A stretch of 60,718 bases of DNA from CAZXWK01 sp964644675. Its GTDB lineage: Bacteria; Actinomycetota; Coriobacteriia; Anaerosomatales; JAAXUF01. The stretch covers positions 1 through 60,718 of the forward strand of contig CAZXWK010000009.1 in the NCBI GenBank assembly GCA_964644675.1, given 5' to 3'. The position numbers and the translations under genes were made by a program. The first letter of the stretch is position 1. Each line of letters opens with the position of its first letter. Under the pieces are notes generated by a model that did no database searches, was not told the DNA's origin, and saw nothing but the letters and a program-made list of their open reading frames with translations. This document shows, one piece after another, positions 17,872 to 26,873 of the stretch.

Positions 17872-18113
17872 AGCGCAGCCGCTTCACGATCGGATCTCCG
17901 GGCAAGGGAGCATGCGCGGCGTCGTCACCACGGCCGCCGAGCGTCCGTATCCGACCGCTCACGACTCCTACCGATACGGTCACGGGGTTTCGTCACAGGT
18001 GGTATCTCGGGGCCGCGGGATTGCACTAGAATCATGCGTGAGGCGACGGCTCACACAGGCCGTTTCCAGGCGGCCTCGGTCGCTGAGACGGCGACACCGA
18101 AGGCGGGTCGAGT

Positions 18114-18482
18114 TTGTACGACCTCGAAGGGGTTCTCGGACCCACGGTCATGCAGTTCGTCGAGCGCCACGTCAGGTCTCTGCTGGCGTGGGATATCCTC
18201 GTGTTCTTCCACCGCAACCCCGACGCCGTCCTCGACGCAGCGGGACTGGCGTCGCGTCTGGGGCGACGGGTCGAGGAGATCGAACCGGAGATCGAGGCGC
18301 TCTGCGACGGCCGCATCCTGCAGTCCGCCGGCGGGCTCATCCGCTATCGGCCCACTCCCGAGCTGCGCGAGCAGGTGGGCAGCTTCGTGGAGGCCTGCCA
18401 GGACCGCGGCCGTCGGCTCGCGCTCATCGCGCTCGTGCTTCACCGCATCGGGAAGTCGCCCGGCGACGCCGCCGGGGGCTAG
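18114..18482 (+). CDS. small winged-helix-like protein
   Basis: 122-residue cytoplasmic protein. Residues about 25-75 (WDILVFFHRNPDAVLDAAGL, then EEIEPEIEALCDGRILQSAGGLIRY) read as a winged-helix fold of three helices and a beta-wing, as in ArsR/MarR-like regulators. The start is taken as TTG at 18114, because GAAGG lies upstream and the reading frame is well formed; ATG at 18150 would remove the first twelve residues. It is convergent with the HD-GYP gene, sharing the CTAG at 18479-18482. No partner is evident, so its target is unknown. Confidence 0.6.
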   Translation: MYDLEGVLGPTVMQFVERHVRSLLAWDILVFFHRNPDAVLDAAGLASRLGRRVEEIEPEIEALCDGRILQSAGGLIRYRPTPELREQVGSFVEACQDRGRRLALIALVLHRIGKSPGDAAGG

Positions 18483-19807
18483 AGCTTGTCCGAGACCTCT
18501 ACGTTGAGGGCCTCGGGAGGGATGACCTCGACGATGCGCACCTCACCGACCGCGAGGTCGACCTCGACCCGCTCGGCGACCTCAAGGCCGCGCTCGTCGT
18601 AGGCGAGCTTGACGACCGGGGCGAGCGGGTCCTCGCCCGAGCGCACGACGACCCCCACCGAGTGATCCGAGAGGCGCACCATGCAGCCGATCGGGAACAC
18701 GCCCAGCGCGCTGGCGAACAGCCGCGCGAAGAACGGGTCGAGCGCGGTGTTGGCCTCCCTGAGCACCTGCACGATCGCCTTATCGGGCGTGAGGGCTTCT
18801 CGGCCGGGGGACGGGTTCGTGAGGTTCTCGTAGCGGTCGGCGATGGCGACCATCCGGCTGTAGGGGTGCGCGATGTAGTCGGCCTCTCGCTCCGGGAAGC
18901 CGGTGCCGTCGACGTTCATGTGGTGCTCGTAGGCGACGAGCATGGGCGCCGGGTCCTCGAGCGCGAGACGCTGCAGGATCTCAGCGCCGATCTGCGGGTG
19001 CAGCGCGCGCATCCTCTCGGCCTGCATCATGTCGCCTTGGTCGAACGCGGACTTGCCCACGTCGTGAAGGAGCGCGGCCGTCGCGAGCGAGGCGAGCCCT
19101 TCGTCGGGCAGGCCGAGACGGTTGCCCAGCGCGAGCGCGTAGATCATCACGTTGAGGGAGTGGAAGAGCGTGCGCTCGCCGAGCCCGCGCACGGTCGCGA
19201 GACCGAGGACCGCCGAGGGGTCGTCGATGAGGCGCTTCATGACGTTGGTGACGAGCGGCGTGGTCTGCGCCAGGTCCACCCCTCCGCCCGCCGCGAGCTG
19301 CGCCTCGAGCGAGCGCATGGCGCTCAGCAGGCGCTGGTACATCGCGTGATCCATCTCGCGCACGCGGTCGCGTTCCTTGCGGGATTCCTCGTCGCCCTCG
19401 CCCGCGACCTGCTCGACGAACGCGACGGTGACGCGCGTGACGCCATGCGCCGCGAGCTCGCGGTCCACGTCGAGGTCGGGTCCGGGGCGAAGAGACAGCA
19501 CCTCGACCAGACCGAGCGCGTCTTGGGAAGTGAAGTCGGGCTGGAAGGTCAGCGACTCGATCGCGCGGGACTCGAACGCTTCGGCGACCGAGGCCATGCC
19601 GTGGACGTCGTCGGGCAGCACCATGCTGCCATGGTAGAAGCGCCCCTGGTGGAGATTGAGCACGAACGGCTCGCCGGGAGACGTCTCGCGCACCGAGTTC
19701 TCGAGCGCCTCGAGCGCCTCGCCGAAGGCTGGGTGGCTGGGCGGGTAGAGCTGCACGGCACGGCGCGCGGCGCCCAGCGCGACGACGACATCGGATGCGG
19801 TGGTCAT
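18479..19807 (-). CDS. HD-GYP domain phosphodiesterase-like protein (module 1)
   Basis: 442-residue soluble protein. Residues 1-110 form an N-terminal region with the motif RAVQLYPPSHPAFGEALEAL, shared with its neighbours. Residues about 200-370 are an HD-GYP domain: HSLNVM, LLHDVGK, HPQIGAEIL, HHMNVDGTGFP, and ADRYENLT. HD-GYP enzymes cleave c-di-GMP or related dinucleotides. The usual HHE is HHM here and GYP is GFP, so activity is not certain. A C-terminal beta-rich domain of about 70 residues follows. ATG at 19807 overlaps the HEAT gene stop (ATGA). A paralogous module lies at 27667-31592. Confidence 0.85.
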   Translation of the reverse strand: MTTASDVVVALGAARRAVQLYPPSHPAFGEALEALENSVRETSPGEPFVLNLHQGRFYHGSMVLPDDVHGMASVAEAFESRAIESLTFQPDFTSQDALGLVEVLSLRPGPDLDVDRELAAHGVTRVTVAFVEQVAGEGDEESRKERDRVREMDHAMYQRLLSAMRSLEAQLAAGGGVDLAQTTPLVTNVMKRLIDDPSAVLGLATVRGLGERTLFHSLNVMIYALALGNRLGLPDEGLASLATAALLHDVGKSAFDQGDMMQAERMRALHPQIGAEILQRLALEDPAPMLVAYEHHMNVDGTGFPEREADYIAHPYSRMVAIADRYENLTNPSPGREALTPDKAIVQVLREANTALDPFFARLFASALGVFPIGCMVRLSDHSVGVVVRSGEDPLAPVVKLAYDERGLEVAERVEVDLAVGEVRIVEVIPPEALNVEVSDKL

Positions 19808-21789
19808 CGGCCGGCACCTCCCTGCGCACGGAGCTGCTGGGCCTGGGCGACGAGCGTCTGGACGTCGGCGAAGTGTCCGCGCTTGATGATGGCGCGCCGT
19901 GAAGCGAGCTTCGCCAGCGCCTCGTCGGCGGCCGGATCCGGCGTGCGCGCGAGCGCACCGATGAGCTCCTTGCCCAGGAGGTAGTCGGCGTTGTCGATGT
20001 CGATCTCGGCGATACGCGAGGCGAGCAGAGCCGCCGAGCCGGGCGCGCCGCTGCGCGCGATCGCCCGTGCCGCCACGATGGCGACTTCGGGGCTGGAGTC
20101 GCGCAGTGCGGCGGGCAGCAGCTTGGTCGCGATCGGCCCGCCCGCGGCCGCGAGTGCGGTTGCGACCTCGCGGCGCGACTGCTCGTCGGGCCGGCGCATG
20201 AGCGCCTCGATGGTCGCGACCGAGTGAGGGCCGCCGTCCGCGGCGAGGCGCGTGACGACCGGTCCGAGCTGGAACCACTGCGCGGAATGTGCGGCCGCGT
20301 TGAGCAGGTCGATGACGCGACGCCCGAGCAGCTGCTCGGCGACGACGAGTCCGGCGTCCTTCTGCGCAATGGCCTCGGCCATGAGTGCCGGTCCGCCGGT
20401 GTCGCCCGCGTAGCGTACGATCTCCTGCGCCGCGGGGACGTGCTGTGGGTTGAGCATGACCGCCGAGACGAGCGCCGCCATCGAGCGCGGGCCCGCCGCG
20501 GTCTGCAGCGCGCTCTCCAGGCGGGCCGAGAGCTCGGGCCATGGCCCGGTTGCGGCGGCCTGGCGGTTCGAGAGCTCGGTGATGACGCGCGACGCGAGCA
20601 CCAGGTCGCCCTGCTCGATGAGGCGGGGCACCATGCTCGCGAGGTTGTCGGCCGACGCGCAGTACAGCTCGAAGTCCTGCTGCTGGTCGAGCAGCGAGAG
20701 CATCGTGCGCACGCTCCCGGAGTTGAGCGAGCCAGCCGATGCGGCGACGGCTCCTCGTGCCCGGGCAACGTCCTCGTCGCGGATGGTCGCTGCCTGGACG
20801 ACCGCGCGGTAGGTGCGGTCCGCGTCCACCAGCGACGGCTCCGGCGTGGCGAGTGAGCGGACCTCGAGCATGTGGTCGAGGAAGTCCGCCTCCTTCGCGG
20901 TGTGGCCCGTGTCCGGCAGCATCGACTGGACCTCCGCGCGGACTTGGGCGGTGACCGACTCGAGCGGCAGCTTGGTGAGCGCATTGGAGAGCGACAGCAT
21001 GTTCTTGCCGAAGACGCCTTCGAGCACGGAGCCGGCGATCTCGCCCGACTCCAGGTGGGTGAACATCTGACCGGCGAGCTCGCGGACGCCGCCGGGGTCC
21101 ATCGCGAGCGCGAGCAGCGCGTCCTTGCCGTCGGAGTCCTGCTGGCGGAAGGTCTCGGCGAGCGACGCGAGGAGCTGCGTGCGGCCTTCGGGACCGGCGA
21201 CGCGCATCAGCTCGAGCAGGCCCTCCTGGAACGCCGCCGGGTCGCCCGTTGCCGCCGATGAGTACCACGCTCCGAGCTTGTCGGCATCGGCCGACAGGTC
21301 GCGCAGGAACTCCTCGACGTCGGCACCCGACGCCGACGCGGACTGGTCGACGACCGTGAGCTGCACGTCGGCGACGCGGACGTTCTCCACCCCGGCCGCC
21401 GCCGCGAGCGCGGAGAGTCCGCCTTCCGCGCGCACTTCGTCGGCCGGCCGGGCCATGATCGAGAGGAAGGCGAGCAGCTCGTCGACCGTAGTCTCCGGCA
21501 TGAGGTCGATCTCGGCCGCGCCGTGAGTGCGTAGCTCGTCGGAGAGCTCGCGGGCACCGGGGATCTGCGTGCCCACGGGCGTACCGTCGATCGAGAAGCC
21601 TTCGCGCGCGAGAGCGAGCGAGAGCACCGGGGCGCCGTCGGCGAAGTACACCTCGAGCGCGCTCACGACGGTCTCGACCGACTGCCGCGGGATGGGGCTG
21701 GCGGGGGGATAGAGACGCAGCGAACGAGCGGCTGTCGCAATCGCGCGCAGCACGTCTTCGAGCTTGCGTGTCTCGGCGTCCTGGAGCAT
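19804..21789 (-). CDS. HEAT-like repeat protein with YPP N-terminal region (module 1)
   Basis: 661-residue soluble, Ala/Leu-rich, almost wholly helical protein. Residues 1-150 carry AARSLRLYPPASPIPRQS and a following strand-rich stretch (REGFSIDGTPVG), the same layout as the start of the HD-GYP partner. The rest looks like tandem helical-hairpin repeats of 30-40 residues, clearest at 480-610 (VATIEALMRRPDEQSRREVATAL; VAIVAARAIARSGAPGSAALL). It should be a scaffold or sensor. ATG at 21789 follows GAGGGGG; an earlier ATG at 21825 lacks one. It is transcribed first and overlaps the HD-GYP gene by four bases, so the two act together. Confidence 0.72.
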   Translation of the reverse strand: MLQDAETRKLEDVLRAIATAARSLRLYPPASPIPRQSVETVVSALEVYFADGAPVLSLALAREGFSIDGTPVGTQIPGARELSDELRTHGAAEIDLMPETTVDELLAFLSIMARPADEVRAEGGLSALAAAAGVENVRVADVQLTVVDQSASASGADVEEFLRDLSADADKLGAWYSSAATGDPAAFQEGLLELMRVAGPEGRTQLLASLAETFRQQDSDGKDALLALAMDPGGVRELAGQMFTHLESGEIAGSVLEGVFGKNMLSLSNALTKLPLESVTAQVRAEVQSMLPDTGHTAKEADFLDHMLEVRSLATPEPSLVDADRTYRAVVQAATIRDEDVARARGAVAASAGSLNSGSVRTMLSLLDQQQDFELYCASADNLASMVPRLIEQGDLVLASRVITELSNRQAAATGPWPELSARLESALQTAAGPRSMAALVSAVMLNPQHVPAAQEIVRYAGDTGGPALMAEAIAQKDAGLVVAEQLLGRRVIDLLNAAAHSAQWFQLGPVVTRLAADGGPHSVATIEALMRRPDEQSRREVATALAAAGGPIATKLLPAALRDSSPEVAIVAARAIARSGAPGSAALLASRIAEIDIDNADYLLGKELIGALARTPDPAADEALAKLASRRAIIKRGHFADVQTLVAQAQQLRAQGGAGR

Positions 21790-21975
21790 CGGCACCCCCC
21801 TCGGCGTCTCTGCCCTTGTGGGCATGCGGGCAAACGCTTCTCACCTGCGAAAACATTCCAGCGCCTAGTGTATCGGGCTTGTGGGGCGAGTGGTAAAGCA
21901 CCTTGTTGCGTATCGCGCGCGGGCGCGAAACGCGGTCTGGGTTTCCCGCTGTCGGGTGCTGGTAATCTAAGTCCC

Positions 21976-23301
21976 ATGAGTCAGGTCGGTGTCCAGGTTC
22001 TGTTCATCCTCGTCCTCATCGCGGTCGAGGGCTATTTCGCCGCGGCCGAGATCGCGCTCATCAGCGCCCGCCGCGCGGCGCTCCAGCAGGCCGCCGAGAA
22101 CGGCTCGAAGGGTGCGAGGACCGCGCTCCAGCTCATCGAGGACCCCACGCGACTCCTCTCCACGATCCAGATCTGCATCACGGTCATCGGCTTTCTCGCG
22201 GCGTCCGTCGGCGCCGTGGTGCTCGCGAAACCGCTCGAGGTCTGGCTGACCTCGATGGGGATGGCGTGGCTCGCGCGTATCGCGCCCGGAGTCGCCGTGC
22301 TGCTGGTCACGCTCGCCATCTCCTACGTCACGCTCGTCATGGGCGAGCTGGTGCCCAAGCGCCTCGGTTTGCTCCGTGCCGAGAAGGTCGCCATCGCCGT
22401 GGCCGGACCGGTGCTCTGGCTCGAGCGCTTCTTCGCGCCGCTCGTGTGGCTGCTCACCATCTCGACCAACGCAGCCTCGGTGATCTTCGGCATGCGCGGG
22501 CAGTCGGGTCGCCCTGGCGTCTCGGAGGAAGAGATCAAGCTCCTCGTCACCGAGCAGGGCAGCCTGCTCGACGAGGAGAAGCGGATGATCCACGAGATCT
22601 TCGAGATCGGCGACACGGTCGCGCGCGAGATCATGGTCCCGCGCGTCGACATGATGCTCGCCGAGGACACCGCCACCGTCGCCGAGACCGCGGACCTCAT
22701 GCAGGGAACCGGATTCTCGCGCGTGCCGGTCTTCCACGAGGACGCCGACACGATCGTGGGCATCGTGCTGCTCAAGGACCTGGTCCGCCCGCTCGCGCGG
22801 GGTGAGGGCACCTCGCCCATCACCGATCACATGCGAGAGCCGCAGTTCGTGCCCGAGACCAAGGGCATCCTGCCGCTCCTCTCGGAGATGCGGGCATCGC
22901 ACAACCAGATGGCGATCGTCGTAGACGAGTATGGCGGTACCGCGGGGCTCGCGACCATGGAGGACATCGTCGAGGAGATCGTGGGCGAGATCGCCGACGA
23001 GTTCGACCGCGAGCACCGGTTCATCCAGATGGTGAGCGACGGCGAGTGGCTCGTGGACGGTCGGCTCGCCATCGAAGAGGCGCTCGGCCGGGGATTTCCC
23101 GTCGAGGAGTCCGAGGAGTACGAGACGGTCGCAGGTTGGATGCTCGCGAAGCTCGGGCACATACCCGTTCCGGGCGAGCTGCTCGAGCAGAGGGGCTACC
23201 GCTTCCGCGTGCAGACGATGCGCCGTCGGCGGATCGCACGCATACGCGTGAACGCGCCCGCGCGACCGCCTCGCGAGGAGGGGGAGGAAGACGATGAGTG
23301 A
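21976..23301 (+). CDS. CNNM/CorC-type hemolysin-family transporter
   Basis: 441-residue membrane protein. Residues 1-190 form the CNNM/DUF21 domain with three to four membrane segments and the conserved GELVPKRLGL. Two CBS domains follow at about 205-330 (MVPRVDMM, FSRVPVF, IVGIVLLKDLV; VDEYGGTAGLATMEDIVEEIVGEI, quoted in part as VDEYGGTAGL). A CorC/HlyC C-terminal domain covers 345-425. The family handles Mg2+ or Co2+. There is no clear ribosome site before the ATG; TAATCT ends 7 bases upstream, so the message may be leaderless. The stop overlaps the next gene by 8 bases. Confidence 0.9.
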   Translation: MSQVGVQVLFILVLIAVEGYFAAAEIALISARRAALQQAAENGSKGARTALQLIEDPTRLLSTIQICITVIGFLAASVGAVVLAKPLEVWLTSMGMAWLARIAPGVAVLLVTLAISYVTLVMGELVPKRLGLLRAEKVAIAVAGPVLWLERFFAPLVWLLTISTNAASVIFGMRGQSGRPGVSEEEIKLLVTEQGSLLDEEKRMIHEIFEIGDTVAREIMVPRVDMMLAEDTATVAETADLMQGTGFSRVPVFHEDADTIVGIVLLKDLVRPLARGEGTSPITDHMREPQFVPETKGILPLLSEMRASHNQMAIVVDEYGGTAGLATMEDIVEEIVGEIADEFDREHRFIQMVSDGEWLVDGRLAIEEALGRGFPVEESEEYETVAGWMLAKLGHIPVPGELLEQRGYRFRVQTMRRRRIARIRVNAPARPPREEGEEDDE

Positions 23302-24601
23302 TCCGACCGAACCGGGCATGGGGGAGAGTAGCGCTCTAGAGCCCGAGCCGAAGCCCAAGCCCGCGCCGCCGATCCCGCAGGAGCCGCCGGGCGCGCAGGA
23401 CACGGCTGCGCCGGGCGCGGCCGTGTCTGGCGGGATGGGCAGCGAACCGCCCTCGCCCGGCCCCCGCGCCGACGAGTGGGCCTCGCGCGGCCGCGACGAC
23501 CGGGCCGACCACGGTCACGGCGGCTCGATCTTCTTCGGCGTGCTGCTCGTGGTGATCGGCGCGGTCTTCCTGGTCGGGCAGTTCGCGCCCGGCCTCGACG
23601 TCCAGTGGTGGGCGATGTGGCCGCTCATCATCGTCATCGGCGGCATCGTGCAACTCTTCACGCCCGGCGAGAAGGGCTGGGGCATCGAGCGGGTCTTCGA
23701 CGGCCTGGGCACCATCCTGTTCGGCATCGTGCTGCTCGGTTGTACGACGGGATACATCTCGTGGAGCGTGTGGTGGACCGTGATCACGCTGTGGCCGCTC
23801 CTGGTCATCGCGGCGGGACTCGCGATCCTGGGCACGGGGCTCGGCCAGACCTGGCTGAGGCTCGCGGCGACGCTCGTGATCTGGGCGACGCTGCTCTATG
23901 CGGTCTCGATCGCGTGGACCGGCGGGACGGGAGTGATCGTGCCCGGCGCCTGGATGCGCACGGGGGGCCAGGCGTTCTCCTACTCCGAGCAGGGCAAGGG
24001 CGTCACGAAGGCGGCGCTCGTCTACCGCGGCGGCGCGGGCGAGATCGGGTTCGACAGCGGCACGGACCTCGTCGCCGTCGACGGAGTCTCGCCCTACGGC
24101 AAGCCGAGCTTCTCGGTGAACCGCTCCGGCTCGAGCGCCAAGGTCGAGGTGGGCGTCGGCGACTCGAGCACCGGGCCGGCGGTCTTCCCCGGCAGCGTCG
24201 CCGCGCGCACGGACGTGCGGCTCTCGGACACGGCGGTGTGGGACGCGGACCTGCAGACGGGCGCGTCGAGCCTAGACGCGGACTTCTCGGACGTGAAGGT
24301 GCGCGACCTGACGCTGTCGACCGGCGTGAGCTCGGTGGTCGTGAAGCTGGGCGACGTTCCGAGCGGCGTGGACGAGTCGAGCCTGCTCGTGAAGGCGGGC
24401 ATCTCGTCGGTGCGGATCTTGGTCCCCAAGGACGCGGATGCCCGCATCGAGACCTCGAACGGTCTTGTCGGCACGAGCGTCGGCGGCGACTTCGTGCGCG
24501 TGGACGGTGGCTGGGAGACCGACGGCGTCGACTCGGCGAAGCAGGTCTGGCGGATCAAGACGCAGGCCGGCATCGGCTCGGTCTCGATCGACACATACTA
24601 G
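23294..24601 (+). CDS. LiaF-like membrane protein with beta-helical C-terminal domain
   Basis: 435-residue protein. A Pro/Glu-rich cytoplasmic N-terminus of about 70 residues is followed by four to five short membrane segments (residues 75-215) with Trp-rich ends such as WWAMWPLIIVIGG. Residues 235-435 form a repetitive, Ser/Gly/Val-rich beta domain (ASSLDADFSDVKVRDL, GVSSVVVKLGDVPSG), as in the outer part of LiaF/DUF5668 proteins. These sense or limit envelope stress responses in Gram-positives. It overlaps the CNNM gene and lies 9 bases from a PspC gene, which fits an envelope-stress cluster. Confidence 0.75.
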   Translation: MSDPTEPGMGESSALEPEPKPKPAPPIPQEPPGAQDTAAPGAAVSGGMGSEPPSPGPRADEWASRGRDDRADHGHGGSIFFGVLLVVIGAVFLVGQFAPGLDVQWWAMWPLIIVIGGIVQLFTPGEKGWGIERVFDGLGTILFGIVLLGCTTGYISWSVWWTVITLWPLLVIAAGLAILGTGLGQTWLRLAATLVIWATLLYAVSIAWTGGTGVIVPGAWMRTGGQAFSYSEQGKGVTKAALVYRGGAGEIGFDSGTDLVAVDGVSPYGKPSFSVNRSGSSAKVEVGVGDSSTGPAVFPGSVAARTDVRLSDTAVWDADLQTGASSLDADFSDVKVRDLTLSTGVSSVVVKLGDVPSGVDESSLLVKAGISSVRILVPKDADARIETSNGLVGTSVGGDFVRVDGGWETDGVDSAKQVWRIKTQAGIGSVSIDTY

Positions 24602-24610
24602 GAGGCTCCC

Positions 24611-25075
24611 ATGAGCCACGGCGACAAGCGTTCCGACTGGTTGGTGATCCTGGGCATCGGGCTCGTGGTGTGGGGCGCGTGGTGGATGCTCAACAGCTTC
24701 TTCGCGCCGCTCATCGAGCCGCTGCGCCAAGTGCTCGACGTCATCGCGCGCATCGGCTGGCCGCTCGCGATCATCGGTCTGGGCGTGCTGCTCATCATCA
24801 TGGCGCGCCGCGACTGGCGTCCGACGACGTCGGGCAAGCGCCTGACGCGCTCGCGGACCAACCGCATGATCGGTGGCGTGCTCGCCGGCATCGCCGACTA
24901 CCTCTCCATCGACCCGACGGTGCTGCGAGTCCTCTACGTCTTCCTCACGCTGCTCACGGGCTTCGGGCCGGGTTTCGTGCTGTACATCTTCGCGATGATC
25001 GTCATGCCCGAGGAGCCCTTCTCGGCGGGCGTGCAGAACCCGCCTCCGCCTCCGCCCGTCCCCCCGACCAGCTAG
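24611..25075 (+). CDS. PspC-domain membrane protein
   Basis: 154-residue protein. Two membrane segments (about residues 11-30 and 48-65) precede a PspC domain at 73-135: KRLTRSRTNRMIGGVLAGIA, DYLSIDPTVLRVLYVFLTL and YIFAMIVMPEEP. A Pro-rich tail ends the protein. PspC proteins are linked to phage-shock and cell-envelope stress. AGGAGG at 24601-24604 overlaps the previous stop and serves this start, so the gene is in one operon with the LiaF-like gene. Confidence 0.9.
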   Translation: MSHGDKRSDWLVILGIGLVVWGAWWMLNSFFAPLIEPLRQVLDVIARIGWPLAIIGLGVLLIIMARRDWRPTTSGKRLTRSRTNRMIGGVLAGIADYLSIDPTVLRVLYVFLTLLTGFGPGFVLYIFAMIVMPEEPFSAGVQNPPPPPPVPPTS

Positions 25076-25084
25076 GACCCGCGC

Positions 25085-26029
25085 ATGCCCACGAACGAAG
25101 CGGCAACTCCCACGCGTCCCGGCGACGCGATCGACGCGCACGTGCACCTGTTCACGTTGCCGCTCATGCTCGAGATGATCGAGCGCCCCGAGACGCCGCA
25201 GCGCTTCAAGGACGCCGCGAAGAGCGGGGAGTGGCGGCGGCGTGGCATGGCGCAGACCCTTCCGGACATGCCTGCCGAGGAGTGCGCGGCCTGGTACGCC
25301 GAGCGGCTCGAGGCCGCGAACGTCGCGAAGGCGCTCATCGTCTCGGTGTTCCCCGACTCCCAGTACACGCGCGACTTCCTGCTCGCGTCGCAGGGGCGCG
25401 TACACGCGCTGTGCAACGTCGACCCGCGCGATCCCGGCGCCGGGGAGCTGCTCGAGCGCGAGATGGCGGCCGGCTTCCGCGGAGTGAAGCTCTACCCCGT
25501 CAACCGCGGCTACCATCTGTCGGACCCGGCGTGCCGGCCGTTCTTCGAGAAAGCGAACGAGCTGGGCGCGAACATGATCGTCCACTACGGGGTGACCGTC
25601 GACCCGACCGGCGACCTGCGCAACGCCGACCCTATCGACCTGTCACCCGTCGCGCGCGACTACCCGGACCTCAAGTTCGTCATCGCGCACTTCGGGGCCG
25701 GCTGGCTGGATAGCGTGCTGCGCCTCGCCTACCAGTGCAAGAACGTGTGCGTCGACACGAGCGGTACGAACAACTGGATGGACTACTACGTCCCCAAGAT
25801 GACGCTCGCCGAGGTCTTCGAACGCTGCCTGACCTCGATGGGTCCCGAGCGGATCCTCTTCGGGACCGACTCGGGCACCACCGCGCCATACCGCACGTGG
25901 ATCCGCTACATGCAGGAGCGCACGATCGAGGAGCTGGGGCTGTCCGAGAGCGACCGCGACCTCATCATGCGCGGCAACGCGTCGCGCATCTTCCGTCTCG
26001 ACGAGCCGCTGCTTGCGGAAGGGGCGTGA
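25085..26029 (+). CDS. amidohydrolase-family metal-dependent hydrolase
   Basis: 314-residue cytoplasmic TIM-barrel hydrolase. DAHVHLF (about residue 19) gives the first metal-binding His pair, GVKLYPVNRGYHLSD and MIVHYG the middle ligands, KFVIAHFGAGW the next His and FGTDSGTT the catalytic Asp. This is the amidohydrolase-2 pattern, with decarboxylases and lactonases as relatives. Substrate unknown. It starts 9 bases after the PspC stop and ends 4 bases before the methyltransferase, so all may be in one operon with little functional link. Confidence 0.82.
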   Translation: MPTNEAATPTRPGDAIDAHVHLFTLPLMLEMIERPETPQRFKDAAKSGEWRRRGMAQTLPDMPAEECAAWYAERLEAANVAKALIVSVFPDSQYTRDFLLASQGRVHALCNVDPRDPGAGELLEREMAAGFRGVKLYPVNRGYHLSDPACRPFFEKANELGANMIVHYGVTVDPTGDLRNADPIDLSPVARDYPDLKFVIAHFGAGWLDSVLRLAYQCKNVCVDTSGTNNWMDYYVPKMTLAEVFERCLTSMGPERILFGTDSGTTAPYRTWIRYMQERTIEELGLSESDRDLIMRGNASRIFRLDEPLLAEGA

Positions 26030-26033
26030 CGTC

Positions 26034-26831
26034 ATGACCGCCGAGGAGCCCAAGGTCGCCCCCGCGTCGGACTACGACACCTTCGTGAACTGGGACGCGC
26101 GCCTCGCGCGCGAACTCCCCTTCTTCCACCGCATCTTCGAGACTGTCGGCGTCTCGAGCGTCATCGACGTGGGCGCCGGAAGCGCTCGCCACTCGATCGC
26201 CTTCGCCGAGTGGGGGATTGCGGTCGACGCCGTCGACCCCGACGACTCGATGCTCGCCCAGGCCGAAAGCAACGTGGCCGCGGCCGCGAGCGCGATCGAG
26301 GAGGCGGGGGGCGAGCTGCGGCTCGTGCGCGCCGGCTTCGGCGAGCTCGCGTCGCGCGGGCTCGGACCGGCCGATGCGCTCGTCTGCACGGGCAACGCGC
26401 TGCCGCACGTCGACGGGCACGAGGGGCTGCGCGTCGCGCTCGCCGACTTCGCGGCGGTCGTGAGGCCCCGCGGCGTCGTGGTGCTGCACCTGCTCAACCA
26501 CGCGCGGCTCCTTGCGGCGAAGCCCGCGGCGATCCCGCCGATCGTGCGCGAGACTCCCGAGGGCACGCGCGTCTTCCTCCGCGTCATCGGCTACCCCGAG
26601 GGCGCCGAGTACCTCGACTTCGACTTCGTGACGCTGACGCGCTCGCCCGCGGGCGAGTGGGACGTCGCCTCTCGGCGTTCGGCCCACACCGCGCTGCCCA
26701 TCGAGCTCCTCCGAGACGAACTCGCTGCTGCAGGGTTCGAGGACGTCGAGGCGTACGGCAACCACGAAGGCGCGCCGCTCAACGAGGTCGCGGACGAGAG
26801 CGTCATCGTGGTGGCGCGCCGCGCCGGCTGA
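26034..26831 (+). CDS. class I SAM-dependent methyltransferase
   Basis: 265-residue enzyme. VIDVGAGSARHSIAFAEWG is SAM motif I (SVIDVGAGSARHS), AVDAVDPDDSML is motif II with the acidic residue that binds the ribose, and DALVCTGNALPHV is motif IV. A beta-rich C-terminal third (FLRVIGYPEGAEYLDFDFV) resembles small-molecule methyltransferases. ATG at 26034 has GGAAGGGG upstream; an earlier TTG at 26013 lies within the previous gene. Substrate unknown. It is convergent with maf across 42 bases. Confidence 0.85.
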   Translation: MTAEEPKVAPASDYDTFVNWDARLARELPFFHRIFETVGVSSVIDVGAGSARHSIAFAEWGIAVDAVDPDDSMLAQAESNVAAAASAIEEAGGELRLVRAGFGELASRGLGPADALVCTGNALPHVDGHEGLRVALADFAAVVRPRGVVVLHLLNHARLLAAKPAAIPPIVRETPEGTRVFLRVIGYPEGAEYLDFDFVTLTRSPAGEWDVASRRSAHTALPIELLRDELAAAGFEDVEAYGNHEGAPLNEVADESVIVVARRAG

Positions 26832-26873
26832 GGAGCGGGCGCGCACGCGGGATGCCGCTGCGTGCGTTGGCCT

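Noticed and set aside
17912..19984. A 690-codon plus-strand frame
   Set aside because: It is antisense to the HD-GYP gene and rich in Arg/His. No start signal.
18479..21901. A single 1140-residue protein on the minus strand
   Set aside because: Only its last 442 residues are the HD-GYP protein. The earlier part is an out-of-frame reading of the HEAT-like gene, whose own frame has a good start and ends in an ATGA overlap.
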